Below are positions 37,352 to 45,786 of a DNA stretch of 64,000 nt, piece by piece. Made by a program: the position numbers and the translations under genes. Position 1 is the first letter of the stretch; every line of letters begins with the position of its first letter. The notes below the pieces were generated by a model, which was given only the letters and a program-made list of their open reading frames with translations, was not told where the DNA came from and made no database searches. This stretch comes from Rhodobiaceae bacterium (GTDB lineage Bacteria; Pseudomonadota; Alphaproteobacteria; Rhizobiales; Tepidamorphaceae): assembly GCA_020637985.1 (NCBI GenBank), contig JACKJK010000006.1:186001-250000 (forward strand), given 5' to 3'.

Positions 37352-38064
37352 TTCGCCGCCTTCCTTCTTCGCGGGCCTGGCGTCGGTTCGTCGGAGACGA
37401 TCATGCCGTCGGCCATGCGCACCACGCGGCTGCAACGCCTGGCGAGCGCCTCGTCGTGGGTGACGAGCACGAGGGTTGCCGCGCGCTCGCGGTGGGCGGC
37501 GAAGATCAGCTCGATGACCTGTTCGCCGGTCGTACCGTCGAGGTTTCCGGTCGGCTCGTCGGCAAACAGGATATCCGGGCGGGTAACGAGGGCGCGCGCC
37601 AGCGCGACCCGCTGCTGCTCGCCGCCGGAAAGTTCCGCCGGATAGTGGCCGGTGCGCGCACCCAGCCCGACCGCCTCGAGTTCTGCGCGCGCGCGCTGCC
37701 AGGGATCGCCAGCACGGGCGCCAAGCTCGAGCGGTATGGCAACGTTTTCCAGCGCCGTCATGGTCGCGATCAGGTGGAAGGACTGGAAGACGATGCCCGC
37801 GTGCGCGCCTCGGAATCGCGCCAGCGCGTCCTCGTCGAGGCTGCCGATGGGCGTGCCGGCGACCTCGATGGCGCCCGAGCCGGCGGGCTCCAGGCCCGCC
37901 ATGGCCATCAGCAGGCTCGACTTGCCCGAGCCGGATGGACCGAGGATCGCCACCGATTCGCCGGCATCGACGTCGAGGGTGATACCGCGCAGGACATGCA
38001 CCCTGGCGCGCCCGCTGCCGAGATGGAGATGCACGTCGCGCAGGCTGATCGCAGGTCGGGTCAA
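37348..38064 (-). CDS. ABC transporter ATP-binding protein, YbbA/LolD type
   Basis: A 238-aa ATPase energising the adjoining permease. Walker A is LGPSGSGKSSLLMAMAG, with the Q-loop IVFQSFHLIATMTALENV, signature ELSGGEQQRVALARALV, Walker B ILFADEPTGNLD, and H-loop VLVTHDEAL. All match the MacB/LolD subfamily. No ATG precedes the fold; a TTG at 38064 with AAGGGA about 6 bases upstream is the best start. Divergent from the esterase gene. Confidence 0.92.
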   Translation of the reverse strand: MTRPAISLRDVHLHLGSGRARVHVLRGITLDVDAGESVAILGPSGSGKSSLLMAMAGLEPAGSGAIEVAGTPIGSLDEDALARFRGAHAGIVFQSFHLIATMTALENVAIPLELGARAGDPWQRARAELEAVGLGARTGHYPAELSGGEQQRVALARALVTRPDILFADEPTGNLDGTTGEQVIELIFAAHRERAATLVLVTHDEALARRCSRVVRMADGMIVSDEPTPGPRRRKAAK

Positions 38065-38205
38065 GTCGAGTCCCTTGCTTGGAGGTGCTGGCGCCGACGA
38101 TCCGCGATTGTCGGCGTGCGGGGTGTGGCGCTGGCGGATGTGCCCTACATATGGCTCAAAGCCGGCGTGTCCAAGCGGGCGGGCGAACAAGGAGCGGTTG
38201 AGAGC

Positions 38206-38841
38206 GTGGCGACGATCTTCAGGATGCTGGGCTGTCTCATGCTGATGGCACTCTTCGCGCTGCCGGCCGAGGCGCGCACGCTCAGTATCGTTGCTTTCGG
38301 CGACAGCCTGACGGCCGGGCTCGGTCTTGCGCCCGGCGAGGCGTATCCCGACCGGCTGCAGGAGGCGCTGCGCGCGGCGGGACATGACGTCTCGATCGCC
38401 AACGCCGGGGTATCCGGCGACACGGCGAGCGCGGCGCAGGCACGCGTCGACTGGTCGGTGCCGGAGGGAACGGATGGCGTGATCCTGGTGCTGGGGGGCA
38501 ATGACATCCTGCGCGGCATCGACCCGGAAGTGACCCGCAAGGCGCTGTCGGCGATCCTGGCGCGGCTGCAGGAGCGGGAAATCCCGGTCCTGCTTGCGGG
38601 CATGCGCGCGCCGGCGAACCTGGGCGATGACTATGCGCAAGCCTTCGACGCCATCTACACGGACCTTGCGCGCGAGCACGACGTGGTCTTCATGCCGTTC
38701 TTTCTCGATGACGTGGCGACCGACCCGCGGTTCAACCAGAGCGACGGCATCCATCCAAGCGAGGCGGGCGTCGCGGTGATCGTGCGCAACCTGCTGCCCT
38801 ATGCGGCCGAATTGATCGAGCGGGCGGAAAAATCGGGTTAA
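38206..38841 (+). CDS. Arylesterase / SGNH (GDSL) hydrolase, TesA type
   Basis: A 211-aa periplasmic lipase-esterase. An N-terminal signal peptide (MLGCLMLMALFALPAEARTL) precedes the four SGNH blocks: AFGDSLTAGLGL (serine), NAGVSGDTA (glycine), LVLGGNDILRG (asparagine) and DGIHPSEAG (Asp-His). The GTG at 38206 fits AAGGAG 11 bases upstream; an ATG at 38224 would also retain a short signal. It is divergent from the YbbA/YbbP pair, a conserved neighbourhood. It may act on lysophospholipids or thioesters. Confidence 0.92.
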   Translation: MATIFRMLGCLMLMALFALPAEARTLSIVAFGDSLTAGLGLAPGEAYPDRLQEALRAAGHDVSIANAGVSGDTASAAQARVDWSVPEGTDGVILVLGGNDILRGIDPEVTRKALSAILARLQEREIPVLLAGMRAPANLGDDYAQAFDAIYTDLAREHDVVFMPFFLDDVATDPRFNQSDGIHPSEAGVAVIVRNLLPYAAELIERAEKSG

Positions 38842-38910
38842 GGTCGAAGGCGATACCGATTCGCGCCATTCCCGACGGGAGCGGTCGCGCTGATGACCGG
38901 GAGGAGCGCC

Positions 38911-39480
38911 ATGCCGCGTCTGTTCGTCGGCCTCGAGATCCCTTCAGATATCGGTGCGCTCATATCCGGCCTGCGCGGCGGGCTTCCCGGCGCGCGCTGG
39001 ATCGACGTCGCCAACTACCACATCACGCTGCGCTTCATCGGCGACATCGACGAGCGGACCGCCGCCGAGGTCGCCGACACGCTGTGGGACATCCATCGCG
39101 CGCCGTTCACGCTGACGCTGCGCGGGGTGGAGAGCTTCGGCAGCCGCAAGCCGCACTCGATCTTTGCCGCCGTCGAGGCCTCGAAGCCGCTGATGGCGCT
39201 GCAGGCCGAGGTCGAGCGGCGCATGCAGCGCATCGGCCTTGCGCCCGAGCAGCGCCGCTATACGCCGCATGTCACGGTGGCGCGGCTGCGCGGCGTTTCG
39301 GGCGGCGCGGTGGCCGGCTACCTGGGTACGCGCGGGCTGTTCCGGGCGGGTCCCTTCACGGTGCGGCGGTTCGTGCTGTTTTCCTCGCGCGCCAGCCAGG
39401 GCGGCGGGCCCTATATCGTCGAGGAGGCCTATCCGCTGGAAGCCGGGTCGCCGCAGGCCGAGTTGCAGCAGCACGCATGA
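38911..39480 (+). CDS. thpR: RNA 2',3'-cyclic phosphodiesterase
   Basis: A 189-aa 2H-phosphoesterase opening 2',3'-cyclic phosphates of RNA. The two HxTx motifs are visible: HITLRFIGDI near residue 43 and HVTVARLRG near 125. The start at 38911 (MPRLFVGLEIP) has GGAGGAG just upstream. It precedes phhB in the same direction. Physiological role unsettled in bacteria; it can also ligate tRNA halves in vitro. Confidence 0.92.
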   Translation: MPRLFVGLEIPSDIGALISGLRGGLPGARWIDVANYHITLRFIGDIDERTAAEVADTLWDIHRAPFTLTLRGVESFGSRKPHSIFAAVEASKPLMALQAEVERRMQRIGLAPEQRRYTPHVTVARLRGVSGGAVAGYLGTRGLFRAGPFTVRRFVLFSSRASQGGGPYIVEEAYPLEAGSPQAELQQHA

Positions 39481-39514
39481 GCTGCGGTCTTCATCCAGCC
39501 AACCCGAGGCGAGC

Positions 39515-39823
39515 ATGAGCATGCGGCTTGGCGATGCGCAGCGGGCCGAGGCGATGGCAACGTTGACGCATTGGCGGCCGGTTGCCGGGCGCGATGCCAT
39601 CGCGCGCGGCTTCCGATTCAGGACTTTCAACGCCGCCTTCGGCTTCATGACGCGGGTGGCGCTGGCCGCCGAGAAGATGGACCACCATCCGGAATGGTCG
39701 AACGTCTACAACCGGGTGGAAGTGACCCTGACTTCGCATGACGCGGGCGGGCTAACCGCCCGCGACATTGCGCTGGCGCGCGAAATGGACGCGATCGCCG
39801 CCGAAATGGGCGCCAAGGCATAG
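39515..39823 (+). CDS. phhB: 4a-hydroxytetrahydrobiopterin dehydratase
   Basis: Pterin-4a-carbinolamine dehydratase, recycling the cofactor of aromatic amino acid hydroxylases. The 102-aa product has the DCoH core: FRTFNAAFGFMTRVALAAEKMDHHPEWSNVYNRVEVTLTS in consecutive pieces, with catalytic KMDHHPEW. The ATG at 39515 (GAGG 5 bases upstream) or 39521 is possible. No phhA lies nearby; the protein may have other roles. Ends 6 bases before the convergent SDR stop. Confidence 0.94.
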   Translation: MSMRLGDAQRAEAMATLTHWRPVAGRDAIARGFRFRTFNAAFGFMTRVALAAEKMDHHPEWSNVYNRVEVTLTSHDAGGLTARDIALAREMDAIAAEMGAKA

Positions 39824-39829
39824 GCAGGA

Positions 39830-40615
39830 TCAGCGCGGGGCCAGCCGCAACGCACCGTCGAGGCGGATCGAGGTGCCGTTGAGCATGTCGTTCTCGCAGA
39901 TGTGGCGGACGAGCGCTGCGTATTCCGCCGGGTCGCCGAGGCGCTGCGGAAAGGGCACGCCGGCGGCCAGCGATTCGCGCACCTCGTCGCTGAGGCTGTC
40001 GAACATCGGTGTGTGGAACAGGCCAGGCATGATCGACATCACGCGGATACCCTCGCGCGACAGGTCGCGCGCCATCGGCAGGGTCATGCCGAGAATGCCG
40101 CCCTTGGAAGCGGAATAGGCGGCCTGGCCCATCTGGCCGTCCTCGGCGGCGACGGAGGCCGTCATGACGATGACTCCGCGCCCGCCGTCGGCAGTCGCCG
40201 GTTCAAGCGTCGCCATGCCGGCGGCGGAAAGTGCTGCGACGCGGAAGCTGCCGGCGAGGTTGACGTCGATGACCTTAGCGAACAGGTCTAGGTCGTGGGC
40301 GGCGATGGCGCCCGTCTTGCGGTCGCGGCTGACCGTCTTCTGGCCGGCGACGATACCGGCGCAGTTGACGCAGATGCGTTCCTGGCCATGGGCGGCGCGG
40401 GCAGCGGCGAGAGCGGCCTCGACGCTTGCCACGTCGGTGACGTCGCAGCGCGCAAAGACGCCGCCGATTTCCGATGCGACGCCCTTGCCGCGTTCCTCGT
40501 TGAGATCGAGCAGGGCGACCCTGACGCCGGCGGCGGCAAGCCCGCGCGCCGAAGCCTCTCCGAGCCCGGAGGCCCCGCCTGTCACCACTGCCGAAATATC
40601 CGAACCCAGCTGCAT
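39830..40615 (-). CDS. Short-chain dehydrogenase, 3-hydroxyacyl-CoA dehydrogenase type II-like
   Basis: A 261-aa classical SDR. TGGASGLGEASARGLAAAG is the NAD-binding glycine motif, D-x-N follows, VNCAGIV replaces the usual NNAG, the catalytic Ser lies in VIVMTASVAAEDGQMGQ, and YSASKGG carries Tyr and Lys. The overall pattern, including DLFAKVIDVNLAGSFRVAAL and GLFHTPMFDSL, resembles 17-beta-HSD10 type enzymes of beta-oxidation. Substrate inferred only. Divergent from the DUF1232 gene. Confidence 0.86.
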   Translation of the reverse strand: MQLGSDISAVVTGGASGLGEASARGLAAAGVRVALLDLNEERGKGVASEIGGVFARCDVTDVASVEAALAAARAAHGQERICVNCAGIVAGQKTVSRDRKTGAIAAHDLDLFAKVIDVNLAGSFRVAALSAAGMATLEPATADGGRGVIVMTASVAAEDGQMGQAAYSASKGGILGMTLPMARDLSREGIRVMSIMPGLFHTPMFDSLSDEVRESLAAGVPFPQRLGDPAEYAALVRHICENDMLNGTSIRLDGALRLAPR

Positions 40616-40750
40616 CTTCTCACCCCGATCAACGTTGCTTCATGGCATGTGCGACACGCTATAGCGCGGTCACGCGCGGGCGAACAGCCTTGCGGGCGGC
40701 AGGACCGGGTCCCACATTTGCGACGGATTGGCGCATTGCGGGACGTGGCG

Positions 40751-41221
40751 ATGAACGACCGAGAGATACCGGAGTGGATCCGCCGCATCATCGGCGAGGC
40801 GGCGGCGCGCCCGCAGGCCATGCGGCGCAACGCGGCGCGCGTGCGCGACGGCTTCCGCGCCAAGATGAAACGGGTCGCCCGGCGCATTCCCTTCGCCGAA
40901 GACCTGCTGGCGGCCTACTACTGCGCGCTCGATGGGCAAACGCCGACGCGGATGCGCGCCACCCTGCTGGCCGCGCTCGCCTACTTCGTGCTGCCGCTCG
41001 ACGCGATCCCCGACTTCCTGCTCGGCTTCGGGTTCACCGACGACGCCACCGTCCTGATGGCGGCGATCTCGATCGTCGCCACGCACATCACCGATACGCA
41101 CCGCGAGGCTGCCCGCAGGGCGCTCGATGACGACATCGACGTGGTCGATATCGACATCGTCGACCTGACGGGCGAGGATGCGACCGGCAGCGAGGACGAG
41201 GGTCCGCACCGCAAGGCGTAA
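40751..41221 (+). CDS. DUF1232 (YkvA-type) domain protein
   Basis: A 156-aa protein with the short DUF1232 hairpin of two hydrophobic helices: LLAALAYFVLPLDAIPDFLLGFGFTDDATVL. The central Pro/Asp motif is diagnostic. N-terminal residues are basic (RVRDGFRAKMKRVARR) and the C-terminal tail is very acidic (DDDIDVVDIDIVDLTGED). Function unknown; it is likely membrane-associated. Convergent with the quinone oxidoreductase gene. Confidence 0.85.
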   Translation: MNDREIPEWIRRIIGEAAARPQAMRRNAARVRDGFRAKMKRVARRIPFAEDLLAAYYCALDGQTPTRMRATLLAALAYFVLPLDAIPDFLLGFGFTDDATVLMAAISIVATHITDTHREAARRALDDDIDVVDIDIVDLTGEDATGSEDEGPHRKA

Positions 41222-41240
41222 CCCGTGTCGCGGATTTCGA

Positions 41241-42215
41241 TCAGGGGATGAGGACGATCTTGCCGCGCGCCTCGCGCCGCGCGATGACTTTCAGCGCCTC
41301 GACGGCCCGGTCGAGTGGAAACGACCGGTCGACGGGCGCGGCGATGCGGCCCTCGGCGGCCCAGGCGAGGATCTGCGCGTGGTTGGCGCGCGCGATCTCG
41401 GGCTCGACATCGACGAAATGGCCCCAGAATACGCCGCAGATGCACATGCCCTTGAGCAGCGCCAGGTTGAGCGGCACCTTCGGGATGTCGCCGGCGGCGA
41501 AGCCGATGACGAGGTAGCGCCCCTTCCACGCGGTGGCGCGCAGGGCGGGATCGCAATAGTCGCCGCCGACGGGATCGTAGATGACGTCCACACCGCGGCC
41601 ATCTGTCAGATCCTTTAGGCGGTCCTTCAGAGATTCGCGCGAATAGTCGATCAGCGCATCGGCGCCATGGCGCCTGCAGAAGTCGAGCTTCTCCGGCGAC
41701 GAAGCGCAGGCGATGACGCGGGCGCCCATCACCTTGCCGAGCTCGACGGCGGCAATGCCGACCCCGCCCGACGCGCCGAGCACGGCCAGCGTTTCGCCAG
41801 CCTGCATCGCCGCGCGGTCCTTCAGCGCATGATAGGTGGTGCCATAGGTAACGAGCAGGCCGGCGGCGGCCTCGAAATCGAGACCGTCGGGCAGCGGCAC
41901 GACGCGGCCGGCCGGGACGACAACCTCCTCACGCGCGGCGCCCCAGCCAGCATAGGCGGCGACGCGGTCGCCGACCGCATAGCCCTCGACACCCTCGCCG
42001 ACCTCGGAGACGGTGCCGGCAAGCTCGGCACCCGGCGAGAACGGCAGGTCGGGCTTGTACTGGTAGCGGTTGGCGATGATGAGCGTATCGAAGAAGTTGA
42101 GCGCGCAGGCGCCGACGCGGATGCGCATCTCGCCCTTGCCGGGGCGGGGAACCGGGATGTCCTCGACGACGAGGGCATCGGGCGGTCCGAACGTCTTGCA
42201 CAACACGGCCTTCAT
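41241..42215 (-). CDS. NADPH:quinone oxidoreductase family protein (zinc-free MDR)
   Basis: A 324-aa medium-chain dehydrogenase/reductase without zinc ligands. N-terminal MKAVLCKTFGPPDALVVEDI, GACALNFFDTLI, FSPGAELAGTVSEVG, and the cofactor loop VLGASGGVGIAAVELGKVMG are standard for QorA-like enzymes. The NADPH-binding region continues ACASSPEKLDFCRRHGADALI. It probably reduces quinones or enoyl/enone substrates. Good start: ATG at 42215. Confidence 0.9.
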   Translation of the reverse strand: MKAVLCKTFGPPDALVVEDIPVPRPGKGEMRIRVGACALNFFDTLIIANRYQYKPDLPFSPGAELAGTVSEVGEGVEGYAVGDRVAAYAGWGAAREEVVVPAGRVVPLPDGLDFEAAAGLLVTYGTTYHALKDRAAMQAGETLAVLGASGGVGIAAVELGKVMGARVIACASSPEKLDFCRRHGADALIDYSRESLKDRLKDLTDGRGVDVIYDPVGGDYCDPALRATAWKGRYLVIGFAAGDIPKVPLNLALLKGMCICGVFWGHFVDVEPEIARANHAQILAWAAEGRIAAPVDRSFPLDRAVEALKVIARREARGKIVLIP

Positions 42216-42593
42216 GTGGCGTCTCCCTGCCTGGCGGGTAGGTCATGAACTCACAAGAGAGATGGATTTGGCGGTGAAATGGCAAAAAGAGACAAGGAAG
42301 CGCGTGAAGAGCGGGCCATCTGCCCGGTCGAGCGCGCTGACACAGTCGCTTGCAGCCATTTCGTCGCCCGCAGGATATGGCGAATTTGCCCTCCGACTGC
42401 GTTACAAAGCCTTGAAGACCATTTGGTTTCCTGCGGCTTCGCGCCTTGTCGGCAACCAAATTCGCTCATGCCAAATCCCATCGCCTTTATGAGTTCATGA
42501 CCTAGTCTGGCTTTGCCGACGTGGCTTGCCGTTGCGTGGGGTTTTCGCGTAGCACGGATCGGCGTGCGCGGGCGAGGGTGGAGGCTGCGACTT
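42216..42593. other. Non-coding gap between qor-like and SpoU genes
   Basis: A 378-bp divergent gap without a supported gene. It holds an 8-bp inverted repeat (ATTTGGTT 42421-42428 with AACCAAAT 42454-42461) around a 25-base GC-rich spacer, within a stretch less GC-rich than its surroundings. Reading frames on both strands lack start sites and protein-like composition. It may be an intergenic repeat or carry both promoters. Confidence 0.4.
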
Positions 42594-43184
42594 GTGACGA
42601 ATGACGGTTCGCAACGGCCGAGGGGCTATTTCGGCGTCGGCGTGGAGGGTATCTCCAAGGCGATGAACCTCGGCAACCTGATGCGCTCGGCGCATGCCTT
42701 CGGCGCGAGCTTCTTCTTCACCGTCGATGCCCGGCGCACGCTGGTGCGGCCGAAGTCGGACACTTCGCGCACGCCCGAGCAGGTGCCGCTGTACAACTGG
42801 ACGCACGTCGAGGCGATGCAGCTGCCGATCGGCTGCTCGCTGGTCGGGGTCGAGCTGACCGAGGACGCCATCGACCTGCCGAGCTTCGGCCACCCGCGCC
42901 GCGCGGCCTACGTGCTGGGGCCGGAACGCGGATCGCTGTCGGCGGAGATGCAGGCGCAATGCGACCACATCATCCGCATCCCGACCGCGTTCTGCATCAA
43001 CGTGGCGACGGCAGGGGCCATCGTGATGTACGACCGGCTGCGCGCGCACGGGAAGTTCGCGGTCAGACCCGTGCACGAAGGGGCACCGAGCGACCCGGTG
43101 CACGAACACGTGCACGGCGGGCCGCGCTACCGCATGCAGCGGCAGGCGGAAATCCGCGAGCGGGCTGGAAAGGACAGCAAATAG
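42594..43184 (+). CDS. TrmH/SpoU family RNA methyltransferase
   Basis: A 196-aa SPOUT-type 2'-O-methyltransferase. All three SpoU motifs show: NLGNLMRSAHAFGASFFF (motif 1), YVLGPERGSLS (motif 2), and IPTAFCINVATAGAIVMYDR (motif 3). No N-terminal RNA-binding extension is present. The start is the GTG at 42594 with GGAG about 10 bases upstream. Closest in size to TrmL-like or unassigned rhizobial members; target nucleotide unknown. Confidence 0.88.
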   Translation: MTNDGSQRPRGYFGVGVEGISKAMNLGNLMRSAHAFGASFFFTVDARRTLVRPKSDTSRTPEQVPLYNWTHVEAMQLPIGCSLVGVELTEDAIDLPSFGHPRRAAYVLGPERGSLSAEMQAQCDHIIRIPTAFCINVATAGAIVMYDRLRAHGKFAVRPVHEGAPSDPVHEHVHGGPRYRMQRQAEIRERAGKDSK

Positions 43185-43337
43185 ATGGGAAATTGATCCC
43201 GCCGTCACGAATTGTTACGGATTGTCAAATTCTTGCCCGCATCTTCGGGCACCCAGACGCCGGCGGACAGGTGCGGCGCTCGAAATCCTGTCCGCGTTCA
43301 TATATCCCCTCGGTAGCGACCCCAAGGACGATTCGGT

Positions 43338-43874
43338 TTGGCACGCATGATTTCCATGAACACAATGTCCATCCGGCTGGTGGCCGGCATTGCCCTTGCG
43401 ATCTGCGGCTGGATCCAGACCGCCGGCGCGCAGCAGCAGATGAACGCCGTGGCGCAGGAGCGCGACTGGGCGATCTTCGTCGGCCAGGAAAACGGCAACA
43501 AGGCCTGCGCGGTGGTTTCGCAGCCGAAGGTCGTCAAGCCGGACGGCCTCACCCGCGGCGACATTTATTTCTACGTCACCATGCGACCGGCCGAGGGTGT
43601 GCGCTACGAGATTTCGGTGAAGACCGGATACACCTACTGGTCGGGCAGCGAGACCACGGTCGCGATCGGCGACAACAACTTCAAGCTGTTCACCAACGAG
43701 GACTGGGCCTTCACCGACAATGCGGCTGAAGAGGAGCGGCTGGTCAACGCCATGCGCGCCGGCAGCTCGATGGTGGTCACCGGCAAGTCGTCGCGCGGCA
43801 ACACCACGATCGACACCTATTCGCTGCTCGGCATCACCGCGGCGCTGGCGCGTGCCGCTAAGGAATGCGGCTGA
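43338..43874 (+). CDS. Invasion-associated locus B (IalB) family protein
   Basis: A 178-aa exported protein. The N-terminal signal segment (LVAGIALAICGWIQTAGAQ) leads to the IalB core: DWAIFVGQENGNKACAVVSQ, DIYFYVTMRPAEGVRYEIS, NFKLFTNEDWAFTDNAAEEE and MVVTGKSSRGNTTIDTYSL. Two cysteines at the start and end of the mature part may pair. The TTG at 43338 fits AGGA 9 bases upstream; the ATG at 43347 also preserves the signal. Family members are periplasmic and widespread in rhizobia, only named for Bartonella invasion. A terminator follows. Confidence 0.9.
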   Translation: MARMISMNTMSIRLVAGIALAICGWIQTAGAQQQMNAVAQERDWAIFVGQENGNKACAVVSQPKVVKPDGLTRGDIYFYVTMRPAEGVRYEISVKTGYTYWSGSETTVAIGDNNFKLFTNEDWAFTDNAAEEERLVNAMRAGSSMVVTGKSSRGNTTIDTYSLLGITAALARAAKECG

Positions 43875-43916
43875 CGCAGCAAGGTTGCCGGCTGGCAATC
43901 GCAATCCCACATCAGT

Positions 43917-43947
43917 AAGCCCCGGCTGCCGAGGCCGGGGCTTTTGT
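43917..43947 (+). terminator. Terminator of the ialB-type gene
   Basis: AAGCCCCGGC (43917-43926) pairs with GCCGGGGCTT (43934-43943), followed by TTG(TG). 42 bases after the stop codon. Confidence 0.85.
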
Positions 43948-44009
43948 GCTAGTGAACCGCATCGGACCTGTCGCAGCCTGCATGGGTCCTGGCAAGCAAG
44001 CGAACAAAG

Positions 44010-45242
44010 ATGACCACTGCCCTCGACATTTCGCGCGGCAATCCGAATGCCCCGCGCATCGATACCGCCAGCGCTGGCGAAGATGGCGCGCGTGCGCTCC
44101 TCGCCGGCCTGACGCGGGCAGAGCTTGCACGCGAACTGGCCGGGATCGGCGTGCCGGAGCGGCAGTTGCGCATGCGCGCCAACCAGCTGTGGCGCTGGAT
44201 CTACGGGCGCGGCGCGACGGATTTCGCCGACATGACCGACATCGCCAAGGGCCTGCGCGGTGATCTGGCGGCGGCCTTCGACATCGCGCGCCCGCAGATC
44301 GTCGCCGAGCAGGTTTCGACGGATGGCACACGCAAGTGGCTGATCCGCATGCCTGCGGTCGGAGGCCAGGCGCCGGCGGACGTCGAGACGGTCTACATCC
44401 CAGAGCATGACCGGGGCACGCTTTGCATTTCGAGCCAGGTCGGCTGCACGCTGACCTGCACCTTCTGCCATACCGGCACGCAGAAGCTGGTGCGCAACCT
44501 GACCGCGGGCGAGATCCTCGCCCAGATCATGATCGCGCGCGACCGACTCGGCGATTGGCCGGGCGGCACCCGGCCGACCGATGCGCCGGTTCCCGATGCC
44601 GAGCGGGCGATCTCCAACGTCGTGCTGATGGGCATGGGCGAGCCGCTGTACAACTTCGACAACGTCAAGCAGGCGATGCTGATCGCCTCGGACGGCGAGG
44701 GCCTGTCCGTGTCGAAGCGGCGCATCACGCTGTCGACGTCGGGCGTTGTGCCGATGATCGAGCGGGCGGGCAGCGAAATCGGCGTGATGCTGGCGATCTC
44801 TCTGCACGCGGTGCGCGACGAGTTGCGCAACGAGCTGGTGCCGATCAACCGCAAGTATCCCCTGCGCGACCTGCTCGAGGCCTGCCGGACCTATCCCGGC
44901 GTGTCGAACGCGCGGCGCATCACCTTCGAGTACGTGATGCTGAAAGGGGTCAACGATTCGCTGGCCGACGCGAAGGAGCTGGTGCGCCTGCTGAAGGGCA
45001 TTCCGGCGAAGATCAACCTGATCCCGTTCAACCCGTGGCCGGGCACGGCCTACGCCTGTTCCGACTGGGAGACGATCGAGGCCTTCGCCGATGTCGTCAA
45101 CCGCGCCGGCTACGCCAGCCCGGTGCGCACGCCGCGCGGGCGCGACATCATGGCCGCCTGCGGCCAGCTGAAGTCGGCCAGCGAGCGCATTCCGGCCTGG
45201 AAGCTGCGTGGCGAAACCGGCCACGAGCACGCGAAAGCCTGA
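44010..45242 (+). CDS. rlmN: Dual-specificity RNA methyltransferase RlmN
   Basis: Radical-SAM enzyme methylating C2 of A2503 in 23S rRNA and A37 of some tRNAs. The 410-aa product has the cluster cysteines C146, C150 and C153 (GCTLTCTFC), GMGEPLYNFDNV, LAISLHAVRDELRNELVPIN, FEYVMLKGVNDS, and the second catalytic cysteine in the TAYACSD loop. An N-terminal extension of about 30 residues precedes the domain. Its stop overlaps the next gene (TGATG). Confidence 0.97.
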   Translation: MTTALDISRGNPNAPRIDTASAGEDGARALLAGLTRAELARELAGIGVPERQLRMRANQLWRWIYGRGATDFADMTDIAKGLRGDLAAAFDIARPQIVAEQVSTDGTRKWLIRMPAVGGQAPADVETVYIPEHDRGTLCISSQVGCTLTCTFCHTGTQKLVRNLTAGEILAQIMIARDRLGDWPGGTRPTDAPVPDAERAISNVVLMGMGEPLYNFDNVKQAMLIASDGEGLSVSKRRITLSTSGVVPMIERAGSEIGVMLAISLHAVRDELRNELVPINRKYPLRDLLEACRTYPGVSNARRITFEYVMLKGVNDSLADAKELVRLLKGIPAKINLIPFNPWPGTAYACSDWETIEAFADVVNRAGYASPVRTPRGRDIMAACGQLKSASERIPAWKLRGETGHEHAKA

Positions 45243-45676
45243 TGGCGCTGCTGCGCATCATCTGGCGGCTTTTCGTCATGGTATTTGCCTTTGCCGTTTC
45301 CGCGTTGGCAGCCGTCGCGATCTCGGCGGGCAGCGTCATTTCCGCCGAGGGCATGCCCAGCCTGAGCGAACCCATCTTCGATCTCGCTGGCAAGATTGGC
45401 CTGATCGGCCTGGCCGGGATCAGTGCGATCGCGGTTCTGGGCGGCCCGATCGCGCTCTTCGCGGCCCTCCTTGGCGAAACATTCAGGTTCAGGAGCTGGA
45501 TCTACTATGCGCTGGCCGGCGGCCTTGCCAGCGCCTCCGGCCTGATCACGCTGGGCACCGAAAGCTTCAACCAGAATGCCGTCACGGCAGCGATCGCGTC
45601 GGGCCTCGTGGCGGGTCTCGTCTACTGGCTGATCGCCGGGCGCAACGCGGGTTTCCTCAAGGATTTGCCGCGCTGA
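45242..45676 (+). CDS. Four-helix membrane protein, function unknown
   Basis: A 144-aa protein with four hydrophobic helices (LFVMVFAFAVSALAAVAISA, IGLIGLAGISAIAVLGGPIAL, IYYALAGGLASASGLITL, AAIASGLVAGLVYWLIAG). Coupled to rlmN by a TGATG overlap, which suggests a linked transcript. I do not recognise a named family. The palindromic repeat begins 8 bases after its stop. Confidence 0.75.
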   Translation: MALLRIIWRLFVMVFAFAVSALAAVAISAGSVISAEGMPSLSEPIFDLAGKIGLIGLAGISAIAVLGGPIALFAALLGETFRFRSWIYYALAGGLASASGLITLGTESFNQNAVTAAIASGLVAGLVYWLIAGRNAGFLKDLPR

Positions 45677-45683
45677 CAGCGGC

Positions 45684-45786
45684 TAGAGCATTTTCATTGT
45701 CTCCTGAAACACGAAAATGCTCCAAGCCCTTGTTTTCACGCAATTCCGAACGGAAAATCGCACGCACTTTTCCTGGAACTGCTCTA
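45684..45786. repeat. Rhizobial-type palindromic intergenic repeat, full copy
   Basis: A 103-bp element bounded by the inverted hexamers TAGAGC and GCTCTA. Hairpin 1: GAGCATTTTC (45686-45695) with GAAAATGCTC (45713-45722). Hairpin 2: GCAATTCC with GGAACTGC, and inside it GGAAAA with TTTTCC. The right half matches the partial copy at 19204-19265. Elements of this appearance are abundant between genes in rhizobia. Its last three bases give the TAG stop of the class II amidotransferase on the minus strand. Confidence 0.85.

Noticed and set aside
42251..42481. 76-codon minus-strand frame in the gap before the SpoU gene
   Set aside because: No Shine-Dalgarno site, no domain, and it crosses the inverted repeat; could be the translation of an intergenic repeat.
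43215..45230. 671-codon open frame on the minus strand opposite ialB and rlmN
   Set aside because: It runs through a strong terminator (43917-43947) and two real plus-strand genes; shadow.
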